NCBI RefSeq assembly: GCF_001815865.1
Contig: NZ_KV822213.1
Coordinates: 34,666-98,665 of the forward strand
From: Abiotrophia sp. HMSC24B09
GTDB lineage: Bacteria; Bacillota; Bacilli; Lactobacillales; Aerococcaceae
Direction: 5' to 3'
Length of the DNA: 64,000 nt
The number at the start of each line of letters is the position of its first letter. Within the stretch, counting starts at the first letter, position 1. Shown here one piece after another: positions 10,097 through 18,026 of the stretch. The position numbers and the translations under genes were made by a program. Under the pieces are notes generated by a model that was not told where the DNA came from, ran no database searches, and worked only from the letters and a program-made list of their open reading frames with translations.

Positions 10097-10122
10097 AAAG
10101 CAGGCCTAGGCCTGCTTTTTTT
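10095..10122 (+). terminator. Intrinsic terminator after the SpoU methyltransferase gene
   Basis: Perfect inverted repeat AAAAAGCAGGCC / GGCCTGCTTTTT with a minimal loop and a run of seven T. It likely also works on the opposite strand. Confidence 0.85.
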
Positions 10123-10174
10123 GAGTAAAAACTAGGGTGAAACTTATCGGTTTTGTTTTTTTAAATGATACCTA

Positions 10175-10202
10175 TTGCAGATGAAACGGAGAGTGCTAGA
10201 AT
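10175..10202 (+). promoter_or_regulatory. Candidate promoter for the nuclease pair
   Basis: TTGCAG at 10175-10180 and TAGAAT at 10197-10202 with a 16-base spacer, lying between the upstream terminator and the first nuclease-like gene. A second AT-rich -10-like TATACT at 10219-10224 is also present, so the exact box is uncertain. Confidence 0.4.
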
Positions 10203-10281
10203 GATGTTTGTGGATGATTATACTATTTAATAGTAAGAATTGTTCTGTGTTGCGTGAAAAAATGAGAGGGAAGTGTGTGCA

Positions 10282-11019
10282 ATGAAAAAGTCAGTCTATA
10301 TTAGCGCATCGTTTCTATTGTTATGCGCCGGTAGCGCTCTAAGTGCAGATGTATCCGCTAAGGTTAGTCAAGATAGTTTGGGATATAAAGTTTTGGCTCA
10401 GCAAACGGGAGACAGAAAAGTCACCAAAGTAAAGTCTATTGAGGTCTTAGAAGGTGACTTAATCAGGGTTACTCTCCCTGATGATTCAAGTTATGAAGCG
10501 CATTTAGCAATGGTTAATGCGCCCGAAATGAAAGGGAACAAGCCTTTTGCTAAAGAAGCAAAAGAACGTTTAGAAAGTTTGCTTGGGGAGGCTGACACAC
10601 TAAATGTAGAAGATTCGGGAGGAGCAGAACAGAAAATTGACGGTAAATCCACACTTTTTCTGTGGGCGGATGATATCTTGCTTCAGGAAGCTTTAGTTAC
10701 GGAAGGATTAGCGCGGGTGGACTATATTCAGTCAGCGGATGAACCGTATCTTAAAGTCATGCGGGAATCTGAAGACTATGCTAAGCAATCCAGTAGCAAA
10801 ATTTGGTCTCAGAGCGGGGTATTTTCCGATGATCCAGTTCGCAAGGACTTGAGTGCTAGTCAGGCTCAAGCGCCGGCTTCTGCTCCTACTCAGCCTTCAG
10901 TTTTCTATAAGAACTGTAAGGAAGTCAAGGCTGCTGGTGCTGCACCTATCCGGCCAGGTGATCCAGGATGGGATCCAAAGTTTGATCGTGATGGAGACGG
11001 TATCGGTTGTGAACGATGA
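10282..11019 (+). CDS. Secreted SNase-fold protein with Excalibur domain, catalytic residues replaced
   Basis: A 245-residue protein with a Sec signal peptide (MKKSVYISASFLLLCAGSA), a staphylococcal-nuclease-like domain at about residues 48-170, and a C-terminal Excalibur calcium-binding domain ending DRDGDGIGCE, with FYKNCKEV at its start. Aligned by eye with staphylococcal nuclease, the catalytic Arg35, Asp40, Thr41 and Arg87 positions read His74, Asn79, Ala80 and Lys122, while the Glu43 position is kept (Glu82). It is therefore probably not an active nuclease of the usual kind. The start at 10282 is favoured over GTG 10273 by spacing from GAGGGAA. The next gene overlaps by four bases and encodes a canonical nuclease. 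Confidence 0.82.
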   Translation: MKKSVYISASFLLLCAGSALSADVSAKVSQDSLGYKVLAQQTGDRKVTKVKSIEVLEGDLIRVTLPDDSSYEAHLAMVNAPEMKGNKPFAKEAKERLESLLGEADTLNVEDSGGAEQKIDGKSTLFLWADDILLQEALVTEGLARVDYIQSADEPYLKVMRESEDYAKQSSSKIWSQSGVFSDDPVRKDLSASQAQAPASAPTQPSVFYKNCKEVKAAGAAPIRPGDPGWDPKFDRDGDGIGCER

Positions 11020-11561
11020 GACGGACACTGTTTATACTTCTATTAGTATTAGTGACTATCTGTTTAGGTGGCCGACCAGTAGGAGTGATAGCCCAAGCTT
11101 CACCTAACCTACAGGCTAAGCCAATAAATCCCAAATTACTTGAAGAAGTAAAGGCATACCAGGTAGTCGACGGAGATACTGCCTATTTTGACCTAGGCTC
11201 CGGTAAGTCGATTAAAGCTCGCTTGTTACTGATAGATACTCCCGAACTACATCATCCTCGATTGGGGCAACAGCCATATGGACTTGAGGCCAAACAGAGA
11301 TTTCAGCACTTGCTTCAACAGGCTCACAAAATTGAAGTTGAATATGATATTGGAACGCACAAAGATAAGTATCAACGCGATTTAATTTATGTTTGGCTTG
11401 ATGGGCAACTTGTCCAAGAAATCTTAGTGAGTGAGGGTCTAGCTCAAGTTGCTTATGTTTACCCACCTAATACGCGTTATTTGAATTATTTAGAGGCATC
11501 GCAAAAAGAAGCCAAAGAAGCTAAAGCTGGTCTATGGTCATTGTATGGGTCTGAAAGGTGA
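11016..11561 (+). CDS. Secreted thermonuclease (SNase family), canonical active site
   Basis: A 181-residue staphylococcal-nuclease-type protein with an N-terminal hydrophobic signal sequence (MRRTLFILLLVLVTICLGG). The active-site positions are intact: VVDGDT, RLLLIDTPE (Arg69, Asp74, Glu77) and DKYQRDLIY (Arg121). This family cleaves DNA and RNA with calcium. Predicted to be extracellular or membrane-tethered. It overlaps the stop of the preceding Excalibur paralogue (ATGA), so the two are translated together. It lacks the Excalibur domain. A terminator follows. Confidence 0.88.
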   Translation: MRRTLFILLLVLVTICLGGRPVGVIAQASPNLQAKPINPKLLEEVKAYQVVDGDTAYFDLGSGKSIKARLLLIDTPELHHPRLGQQPYGLEAKQRFQHLLQQAHKIEVEYDIGTHKDKYQRDLIYVWLDGQLVQEILVSEGLAQVAYVYPPNTRYLNYLEASQKEAKEAKAGLWSLYGSER

Positions 11562-11615
11562 TGGGCGTAGTGCGTGTGAGTTTAAGTTAAAAACTAATTG
11601 GTAATTAATTTATAG

Positions 11616-11648
11616 GAAAAGACTGGAGCTTGTTTCCAGTCTTTTCGT
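11616..11648 (+). terminator. Intrinsic terminator after the nuclease pair
   Basis: GAAAAGACTGGA / TCCAGTCTTTTC arms around a short loop, with the T run forming the end of the 3' arm. Confidence 0.75.
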
Positions 11649-11703
11649 CTTGCATAGGAATTTGGGCAAGTTAACGAAAATTCAAAGACAAATTGAATGA
11701 TAC

Positions 11704-11731
11704 TTGAAAACGCTACATTTCATGGTAAGAT
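11704..11731 (+). promoter_or_regulatory. Candidate promoter of the LacI-family regulator, with cre-like site
   Basis: TTGAAA at 11704-11709 and TAAGAT at 11726-11731 with a 16-base spacer. The sequence TGAAAACGCTACA at 11705-11717 overlaps the -35 box and is one base shorter than a CcpA cre consensus, so catabolite repression or self-repression is possible but weakly supported. Confidence 0.4.
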
Positions 11732-11752
11732 TAAGAAGTAAGAGGTGATACT

Positions 11753-12781
11753 ATGAAAGATGCTAATCAATTCTCAGCCAAAGCGACCATGAAAGATGTG
11801 GCGGAGCGGGCTGGCGTTGGTCTAGGGACGGTTTCTCGTGTGGTCAATGGCTTTCGAGTTAAGGATTCAACCTATGAGAAGGTCCAGACGGCAATACGCG
11901 AATTAAACTATCAGCCCGATGAATATGCCCGTGGGCTCAAAACCAATCGCAGCAATATTGTGGCACTGATTGTGCCAACCATTTGGCATCCATTTTTCTC
12001 GCAGTTCGCCTATCATGTAGAGAAGGAGTTGCAGCAGCATCACTATAAGCTCCTGATTTGTAATGCAGATGGTGATGCGAGTAATGAGATCGAGTACATT
12101 GAAATGCTAAAGAAGAACAAGGTGGATGGCATTATTGGCATTACTTACTCTGACATCGATAAGTATATTTTGTCTTCTCTTCCTTTTGTTAGCATCGATC
12201 GGCACTTCTCCGAGAATGTCTATTATGTTACTGCAGAAAACTTTGTAGGTGGTCAGATTGCTGCAGAGCAACTGTTGATGCGCGGGTCCAAGCAGCTAGC
12301 CTATATTGGTGGCACAAATATTTACGAGAATGAGACAGTCTTGCGTAAGGCCGGATTCTATGATTATGCTTCAAAACACGGATATAGCGTGGCTACCTTA
12401 GATATGCCAGAACCTATTGACAATTTAGAAGGGCATATTAAGACCTTTATCCAGGAAAATCCAGAATTGGATGGCTTCTTCACCGTTAACGATTTTATGG
12501 CTCTCCATGTCATGAAAGTAATGCAAGCCCTCGGTAAGAGCTGTCCCGATGACTATCAGCTGATTGGCTTTGATGGCCTCAAAACAGCAGAGAATCAGGA
12601 CTATCTGCTCTCAACCATTGCGCAGCCTATTGATCAGATGGCTAATGCTGCGGTAGAACTCTTAATGACCCTGATTAAAGGGCCGGAACAACCAAGCAGT
12701 CATCGTGTCGTCTTACCCGTACATTTTCGCGAAGGAGGCACTACGCGAAAAAAGTTGATCAAAACTAAAAAAAGACCTTGA
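11753..12781 (+). CDS. LacI-family sugar regulator (MsmR/ScrR-like)
   Basis: A 342-residue LacI/GalR transcription factor. The DNA-binding helix-turn-helix and hinge lie at about residues 11-65 (TMKDVAERAGVGLGTVSRVVNG), followed by a periplasmic-binding-protein-like effector domain. The downstream genes encode a sugar ABC uptake system and a GH32 hydrolase, so the inducer is probably sucrose or a fructo-oligosaccharide. Two identical TGAAACGTTTCA palindromes between this gene and the binding-protein gene are its likely operators. The -35 box of the downstream promoter lies across its stop codon. Confidence 0.88.
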   Translation: MKDANQFSAKATMKDVAERAGVGLGTVSRVVNGFRVKDSTYEKVQTAIRELNYQPDEYARGLKTNRSNIVALIVPTIWHPFFSQFAYHVEKELQQHHYKLLICNADGDASNEIEYIEMLKKNKVDGIIGITYSDIDKYILSSLPFVSIDRHFSENVYYVTAENFVGGQIAAEQLLMRGSKQLAYIGGTNIYENETVLRKAGFYDYASKHGYSVATLDMPEPIDNLEGHIKTFIQENPELDGFFTVNDFMALHVMKVMQALGKSCPDDYQLIGFDGLKTAENQDYLLSTIAQPIDQMANAAVELLMTLIKGPEQPSSHRVVLPVHFREGGTTRKKLIKTKKRP

Positions 12782-12806
12782 CAAACCGTGAAAGCGGTAT
12801 TAAAAT
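12778..12806 (+). promoter_or_regulatory. Promoter of the sugar uptake operon
   Basis: A consensus TTGACA at 12778-12783, overlapping the stop codon of the regulator gene, and TAAAAT at 12801-12806, with a 17-base spacer. Predicted start near 12813. Confidence 0.75.
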
Positions 12807-12817
12807 TAAGCTATAAG

Positions 12818-12831
12818 TTGAAACGTTTCAT
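12818..12831 (+). promoter_or_regulatory. LacI-family operator O1
   Basis: TTGAAACGTTTCAT, containing the perfect 12-base palindrome TGAAACGTTTCA with the central CG typical of LacI-family sites. It starts a few bases downstream of the predicted transcription start, a position where a bound repressor would block initiation. Confidence 0.7.
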
Positions 12832-12886
12832 TTCCGAGCCCCAGCAAGATAGAATATCAGGCCAGGGCTTGAATAATAAAGAAAAA

Positions 12887-12900
12887 TTGAAACGTTTCAA
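12887..12900 (+). promoter_or_regulatory. LacI-family operator O2
   Basis: Perfect 14-base palindrome TTGAAACGTTTCAA, just upstream of the Shine-Dalgarno sequence of the binding-protein gene. Its centre is 69 bases from that of the first operator, about 6.5 helical turns, so repression by looping is possible. Confidence 0.7.
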
Positions 12901-12915
12901 AAAGGAGGAAACAAC

Positions 12916-14226
12916 ATGAAAAAAGGATTCATCTTATCTGCTCTGACCACTTTATCGATGAGCTTCTTAGCAGGAGCAATGGCGCCAACCCCCGTAGCCC
13001 ATGCTGCCGGCCAAGACATCAAGGTTTGGGTACAGTTTTCAGATGAGACCGCAGAAGGGAAGGCTTGGGCAAAAGTCGTAGAAAACTTCAACAAGAAGTA
13101 CGATGGAAAGTACCAAGTAACAACAGAATACATTCCTCGTAGTGGTTCTGGTGGTGGTTATGAAGACAAGGTCAACGCGGGTATTACCACTAACACCTTG
13201 CCAGACGTTATTACTTTAGATGGACCAAACACAGCAGCCTATGCTAAGTCTAAGGTGATTGCGCCATTGGATGACTACTTAGCTGACGCTAATATGGATG
13301 ATGTACTTGATTCCATTAAACAACAAGGGACCTATGATGGTAAATTCTATGCCTTTGGCTTCTCTGAATCCAACGTTGGGATTTATTACAACAAGAAAAT
13401 GTTCAAGGAAGCAGGCATTGAAGATTCAGAACTTCCAACCCTTCAAAAACCTTGGACCTGGGACGAATTTAAGGCGATTAGCAAGAAGTTGACAGACCAC
13501 TTCAAACAACCAGCAATTGACTTCCGCCTCAATTCTATGGACGAAATGCTGCCATATGCATATATGCCATTACTCTGGTCAAATGGTGGGACTGTTGTGA
13601 ATGAAGACGGGACTAAGGCACAAGGTTACTTCAACAGTAAGGAAAGTGTTGAGGCCGTTCAATTCATTCAAGATTTAGTCAAAGAAGGTTACACCACGAT
13701 TAGCCCAGTTGAAAAAGGCTTTGAAACAGGCGTTTACCCAATGATCTTAAGCGGATCTTGGACCATTAATGACTTAAATGAAAACTATAAAGACATTGAA
13801 TATGGTATCTTGCCTTACCCAGTATCTAATACTACTAAGAAATTAGTTTCCCCATCTGGTAGCTGGCAATTAGCTGTGACGGAAAAGTCAGAACAAAAAG
13901 AAGGTGCAGCTGAATTCATTAAGTTTGCAACCAACACCGAGTCTAGTGAAATCATTAGCCTAGGCAACAGCGTTCTGCCAATCCGTAAGACCACCATTGC
14001 GAATATCAAAGACAAGGTATCTGAGCCAATGCGCTTCTTGATGGAACAAAATGCTGCGACCGCCCACGCTCGTCCAGTAGTGGTCGCTTACCCACAAGTA
14101 TCTCGTGCTTTCCAACAAGCTATGCAAGATATTAGTTACTATGAAGAAAATCCAGACGTGCAACAAGTCTTGGATCAACGTGCAGAAGAAATGCAAATTG
14201 CGATTGACGAAGCGCTCAATCAATAA
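12916..14226 (+). CDS. ABC sugar-binding protein (MsmE-like) with type I signal peptide and no lipobox
   Basis: A 436-residue family 1 extracellular solute-binding protein for an oligosaccharide ABC importer. The N-terminus is a signal peptide with predicted cleavage near AHA-AG (residues 30-31). There is no cysteine near the cleavage site, so the usual Gram-positive lipoprotein anchor is missing. The mature part shows the family's FNKKYDGKYQVTTEY start, the NKKMFKEAGI and TWDEF segments and SGSWTINDLNE. Neighbours (LacI regulator, two permeases, GH32 enzyme) point to sucrose or fructo-oligosaccharides. AAAGGAGG precedes the ATG. How it stays near the permease is unclear. Confidence 0.88.
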   Translation: MKKGFILSALTTLSMSFLAGAMAPTPVAHAAGQDIKVWVQFSDETAEGKAWAKVVENFNKKYDGKYQVTTEYIPRSGSGGGYEDKVNAGITTNTLPDVITLDGPNTAAYAKSKVIAPLDDYLADANMDDVLDSIKQQGTYDGKFYAFGFSESNVGIYYNKKMFKEAGIEDSELPTLQKPWTWDEFKAISKKLTDHFKQPAIDFRLNSMDEMLPYAYMPLLWSNGGTVVNEDGTKAQGYFNSKESVEAVQFIQDLVKEGYTTISPVEKGFETGVYPMILSGSWTINDLNENYKDIEYGILPYPVSNTTKKLVSPSGSWQLAVTEKSEQKEGAAEFIKFATNTESSEIISLGNSVLPIRKTTIANIKDKVSEPMRFLMEQNAATAHARPVVVAYPQVSRAFQQAMQDISYYEENPDVQQVLDQRAEEMQIAIDEALNQ

Positions 14227-14233
14227 GACCTTG

Positions 14234-14269
14234 GGCAGGTAGTTCCGCTAGGGGCTATCTGCCTTCTTT
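14234..14269 (+). terminator. Stem-loop between binding protein and permeases
   Basis: A 13-base-pair stem (14234-14246 with 14251-14263, some G-T pairs) around a GCTA loop, followed by TTCTTT. It looks like a partial terminator or mRNA-stabilising hairpin that would give more binding protein than permease. Confidence 0.65.
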
Positions 14270-14288
14270 GAAGAAAGAGGAGTCTGAC

Positions 14289-15167
14289 ATGAACAAGAAA
14301 AAGAAATTCAAAGAAAATCTCTTAGGCTATGGTTTTCTGTCACCAGCCTTGATATTGCTATTTATTTTCCTAATCATTCCAGTGGGTATGGTCATCTACT
14401 ATGCTTTCACAGATTACTATATGCTAGCACCAGACGAACGTAAATTTATCGGGTTGGATAATTTCTTCCGCCTAGCCAAGGATAAAACTTTTATTAAGAG
14501 TTTTTGGAACACTGTGCAATTCGTCGTCTGGATTATCCCAGTTCAACTGGGTGCAGCCCTAGGGATGGCTCTTATTGTCAATAAGAAGCGGAAGGGGAAT
14601 ATCTTTTTTAAGGTGGCTTTTTTTGCACCGGTTGTCATGTCCCTGGTCGTTATTTCCATTCTATGGCTATACCTCTTGAATCCTAATAATGGGCTTTTGA
14701 ATGCTCTCTTGGAAAAAGTAGGCATTGCCAAGCAACCATTCCTGACCAGCCCTAAACAAGCCATGTATGCCATCGTCTTTGTATCTGCCTGGCAAGGGGC
14801 CGGTTATCAGATGTTGCTCTTCTTAGGTGGCTTACAGAATATCCCGCAAGATGTTTATGAAGCAGCAGAAATCGACGGCATTAGCAAGTGGAATCAATTC
14901 CGCTATATTACCATGCCGCTGCTCAAGCCAACGGCCTTGTTCGTCCTCTTGACGACCTTGATTTCGGCATTTAAGCTATTGGTCCAACCAATGGTTATGA
15001 CACAGGGTGGCCCGGCCAACTCTACCATTACCATGGTTTACTACATTTACCGCAAAGGTTTCACAGACCGTTTAGTAGGGTACTCTAGTTCCATTGCCCT
15101 AGTCTTTACAACCTTAATTGGGGTTATTTCCCTGGTGCAACGCCGGGTCTTGAAGGAGGATGAATAG
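14289..15167 (+). CDS. Sugar ABC transporter permease (MsmF/MalF type)
   Basis: A 292-residue integral membrane permease with about six transmembrane helices and the cytoplasmic EAA loop (YEAAEIDGISKWNQFRYITM) that contacts the ATPase. It belongs to the binding-protein-dependent sugar importers. The ATG at 14289 was preferred over the TTG at 14268 because AAGAGGAG ends six bases before it. It forms a heterodimer with the next gene product. No ATPase gene is in the locus, so a shared MsmK-like ATPase elsewhere is implied. Confidence 0.9.
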   Translation: MNKKKKFKENLLGYGFLSPALILLFIFLIIPVGMVIYYAFTDYYMLAPDERKFIGLDNFFRLAKDKTFIKSFWNTVQFVVWIIPVQLGAALGMALIVNKKRKGNIFFKVAFFAPVVMSLVVISILWLYLLNPNNGLLNALLEKVGIAKQPFLTSPKQAMYAIVFVSAWQGAGYQMLLFLGGLQNIPQDVYEAAEIDGISKWNQFRYITMPLLKPTALFVLLTTLISAFKLLVQPMVMTQGGPANSTITMVYYIYRKGFTDRLVGYSSSIALVFTTLIGVISLVQRRVLKEDE

Positions 15168-15168
15168 G

Positions 15169-16014
15169 ATGAAACGCTTGAAACCAAGAAGCTTGCTTGA
15201 ATATATTCTCCTGATTTTGCTGGCTGGCCTCTTCCTCTTCCCTATGATTTGGATGGTGGTCTCGTCTATGAAGCCAGAGGCTGATGTCTATAAGAACTTA
15301 AAAGGCTGGGAAGCCTTTTTACCAAGTCTCAATCCAGCCAACTGGTTTAAGACTTATGAAGAAGTCCTTCAACGCTTCAGCATTGTGACCTACATGGCTA
15401 ACAGTGTTTTCTACGCTGTAACCTTTGCAGTAGGCTCTATCTTAATCAATTCCTTGGCTGGCTTTGCCTTTGCCCGTATTAATTTCACAGGTAAGAAGTG
15501 GCTCTTCGGATTTCTTCTGGCCTTACTCATTATCCCTGGCGAAATGATGTTGATCCCGCAGTTCACCATTATTAATGCCTTAGGACTCGTGAATAGCCGT
15601 TTGGCGGTCATCATTCCAGGTCTAGCGAGCGTCTTCAATATCTATCTCTTCCGCAACTTTTTCATCGCCATTCCGGAGGAAATTATTGAGTCTGCGCGGA
15701 TAGACGGAGCAGGGATTGTTCGGATTTTCTTACGCATCATGTTGCCAATGTCTAAGCCAGCGATCGCAACAGTCGGCGTGCTGTCCTTTATCTCTAGCTG
15801 GAACGACTATATCTGGCCACTGATGGTCTTAACAGATTCTTCCAAGTTTTCAATGCAGGTGGCGATTACGACCATTAATACCACGCAACCTGTTTATATT
15901 AACCAAGTGATGGCCGTGCTGACCATCTCAACGATTCCTCTGATTCTCGTCTATATTGTAGCTCAAAAATATATTCTTCAAGGCCTGGGTGGTTCCGGGA
16001 CCGGGATTAAATAG
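15169..16014 (+). CDS. Sugar ABC transporter permease (MsmG/MalG type)
   Basis: A 281-residue partner permease with about six transmembrane helices and an EAA loop (IESARIDGAGIVRIFLRIML). The start at 15169 gives nine bases from AAGGAGG (15153-15159), whereas the in-frame ATG at 15160 sits directly on the Shine-Dalgarno sequence. Translation probably restarts right after the stop of the previous gene at 15167. With the MalF-type subunit it forms the pore for the oligosaccharide bound by the upstream binding protein. Confidence 0.9.
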   Translation: MKRLKPRSLLEYILLILLAGLFLFPMIWMVVSSMKPEADVYKNLKGWEAFLPSLNPANWFKTYEEVLQRFSIVTYMANSVFYAVTFAVGSILINSLAGFAFARINFTGKKWLFGFLLALLIIPGEMMLIPQFTIINALGLVNSRLAVIIPGLASVFNIYLFRNFFIAIPEEIIESARIDGAGIVRIFLRIMLPMSKPAIATVGVLSFISSWNDYIWPLMVLTDSSKFSMQVAITTINTTQPVYINQVMAVLTISTIPLILVYIVAQKYILQGLGGSGTGIK

Positions 16015-16029
16015 TAAGTAGGTGACCAA

Positions 16030-17511
16030 ATGCAAGAACAACTCTCACGGGCTAATGCCTACATTGCCCAACACTCAGCACAAGTAAATCCACGTTTTCG
16101 TCAGAGCTATCATCTCATGCCTCCTGTTGGCTGGATGAATGATCCCAATGGTTTTATCTACTATGAAGGATATTATCATCTTTTCTATCAATTCTATCCC
16201 TATGATAGCGTCTGGGGACCTATGCATTGGGGTCACGCACGTAGCAAAGATTTAACGCACTGGGAAGATCTTCCAGTTGCCTTAGCACCTAGCGAAGCCT
16301 ATGATCAATCAGGATGCTTCTCTGGTAGTGCTTTGGTTATTGATGGTCAATTGGTCTTAATGTATACCGGCCATGTCGACCAGCAGGGGCAGGTGACTCA
16401 GACGCAATGTTTGGCGGTTTCTGATGATGGAATTAACTTCCGTAAATACGAGGGTAATCCTGTCATTGCACATAAGCATATTGAAGGTGTGGCTGACATT
16501 GCTGATTTCCGCGACCCTAAAATTTTGCAACACAATGGTCGCTATTACTCAGTAATTGCCTCCAAGACCTTTGATCATCGCGGTCAGATTCTGCTCTTCG
16601 AATCCGCAAATGGTTTTGATTGGGACTTTAAGTCTGTTTTACTTGAAGGACAGGCCGGACATGGTGTCATGTGGGAATGCCCGGATCTTTTCCCGCTAGA
16701 CGGCAAATGGGTACTAATTATGTCGCCGATTGAGCGTGAGCGAGCTGGCAATGCCTATTGGAATCTGAATTCCACTGTCGCCTATGTTGGACAGGTGGAC
16801 TGGGAATCCGGGCGGTTCCAAGTAGAAAATCAACATGAGATTGATGGAGGGTTAGATTTTTATGCCCCTCAAACTTGTCTGAACTCAGAAAATGAGCGAA
16901 TCATGGTAGCTTGGATGCAGATGTGGCAACGTAACATTCCATCCCATGAACTTGGTGATGGTTGGGCTGGAGCGATGAGCTTGCCAAGACAGGTGCGAGT
17001 TATGGATAATCGATTGTGTCAGTCAATTCCAAGCTCAGTACTAGCGCAATTTAGCGAGGGTAAGACCTGGCAAGGACAACTAGAGCCTGGCCAAGAGTTC
17101 TATCTATCCGATTGGGTTAAGTCCCAACAAGTCTTAAAATTGAATTTAGAATCCGTTCCTGGTGCTGTCTTCCAACTGCATTATGGTGGTAAACCCGATC
17201 ATCCGGAAGGCCTCAGCTTAACTTGGCAAGCAGATCAAGCTCTCTTGACTGTCAAACGAGATGGGGTAGGCCATCAAATTATCGGTAAAGAAGAGCCTTA
17301 TCTAGATAGTCGTCTGCTTGATATTTGGAGCGATACCCCTTATCGCTTGGAACTGGAAATTGTTCGCGACACTTCGTCCATTGAGGTTTTTGTTAACAAA
17401 AAACAAGTCATGTCTTTCACTTTTTATGCTGAGGGGCTTGGAATAGGCATAGGCTTAGTGTCAAGTCAGCTAGTAAAAGTTGAGAATTTGACCAACTATA
17501 GTCTCATATAA
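16030..17511 (+). CDS. GH32 beta-fructofuranosidase / sucrose-6-phosphate hydrolase-like
   Basis: A 493-residue glycoside hydrolase family 32 enzyme without signal peptide, so cytoplasmic. The three catalytic motifs are present: WMNDPNG (nucleophile Asp) near residue 35, FRDPK near residue 160, and WECPDLF (acid/base Glu) near residue 215. A C-terminal beta-sandwich follows. It releases fructose from sucrose, sucrose-6-phosphate or short fructo-oligosaccharides. Because uptake here is by an ABC importer, which does not phosphorylate, free sucrose or fructo-oligosaccharide (BfrA-like role) is a better guess than sucrose-6-phosphate. Last gene of the operon. Confidence 0.92.
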   Translation: MQEQLSRANAYIAQHSAQVNPRFRQSYHLMPPVGWMNDPNGFIYYEGYYHLFYQFYPYDSVWGPMHWGHARSKDLTHWEDLPVALAPSEAYDQSGCFSGSALVIDGQLVLMYTGHVDQQGQVTQTQCLAVSDDGINFRKYEGNPVIAHKHIEGVADIADFRDPKILQHNGRYYSVIASKTFDHRGQILLFESANGFDWDFKSVLLEGQAGHGVMWECPDLFPLDGKWVLIMSPIERERAGNAYWNLNSTVAYVGQVDWESGRFQVENQHEIDGGLDFYAPQTCLNSENERIMVAWMQMWQRNIPSHELGDGWAGAMSLPRQVRVMDNRLCQSIPSSVLAQFSEGKTWQGQLEPGQEFYLSDWVKSQQVLKLNLESVPGAVFQLHYGGKPDHPEGLSLTWQADQALLTVKRDGVGHQIIGKEEPYLDSRLLDIWSDTPYRLELEIVRDTSSIEVFVNKKQVMSFTFYAEGLGIGIGLVSSQLVKVENLTNYSLI

Positions 17512-17520
17512 AACTATAAG

Positions 17521-17554
17521 AAAAGGCTGGGAATGTGTAAGTTCCAGCCTTTTG
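17521..17554 (+). terminator. Intrinsic terminator of the sugar operon
   Basis: AAAAGGCTGG(G)AA pairs with TTCCAGCCTTTT around a short loop. Confidence 0.75.
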
Positions 17555-17701
17555 CATGTCTTGAGGGGAGGCCCCCAATAAAACAGGGAAATCTTTATAG
17601 GTAGAGTGAATCAAATTAAGTCTGCTTTTTACGACGCTAGCAGGCAATTTAGGTCCCCCTTATTCTTGTAATCAAAATGTAACCAGACCTAAGAGTAGAT
17701 G

Positions 17702-17710
17702 TGATATAAT
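17702..17710 (+). promoter_or_regulatory. Extended -10 promoter of the metal ATPase pair
   Basis: TGATATAAT, an extended -10 element with consensus TATAAT at 17705-17710. No convincing -35 box is seen, which is usual for extended -10 promoters. No CopY, CzrA or MerR-like palindrome was recognised nearby. Confidence 0.6.
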
Positions 17711-17743
17711 AATTCCATAGCAAAATTATAGGGGGTTATTTTT

Positions 17744-18025
17744 ATGTCATTAAATGCATTAAAAGTCTTAAAAGGCATTTCTAAAGTACCGAGTGTTTTT
17801 CTAAGTGGCGTCGCTTTTGGGACGCTTGGACTCAAATTGTTGACAAGCAAAGAAGCTAAAAAAGGTTATGCGACTGTCTTAGCCAAAACCTACAAGGCTA
17901 AAGACGGTATCGACAGCATGGTTTCTGCCGTCAAGCAACATGCGGACGACATAGTAGCTGACGCTAAGGATCTCTATCAAGCAGAGAAAACAGCAGATCA
18001 ACTCGCATCATTAGAGGGTGAATAA
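17744..18025 (+). CDS. Small DUF6110-like protein, partner of metal ATPase
   Basis: A 93-residue protein with one glycine-rich hydrophobic segment at about residues 15-36 (VFLSGVAFGTLGLKLL) and a charged, probably helical C-terminal half. It resembles the DUF6110 family, small proteins that I recall next to metal P-type ATPases in lactic acid bacteria; this recognition is from memory. The GGGGG-containing Shine-Dalgarno lies just before the ATG. The ATPase gene starts at or just after its stop. A role in metal delivery, ATPase assembly or regulation is a guess from context. Confidence 0.7.
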   Translation: MSLNALKVLKGISKVPSVFLSGVAFGTLGLKLLTSKEAKKGYATVLAKTYKAKDGIDSMVSAVKQHADDIVADAKDLYQAEKTADQLASLEGE

Positions 18026-18026
18026 C

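Noticed and set aside
10853..11107. Frame overlapping the two nuclease genes
   Set aside because: A shifted frame with no domain; both real genes have signal peptides and SNase motifs.
11705..11717. Certain CcpA cre site before the LacI-family gene
   Set aside because: TGAAAACGCTACA is one base short of the consensus spacing; kept only as a weak possibility.
12819..12900. CcpA cre sites for the two palindromes
   Set aside because: TGAAACGTTTCA is 12 bases with a central CG and does not fit the 14-base cre pattern; an operator of the adjacent LacI-family regulator is a better reading.
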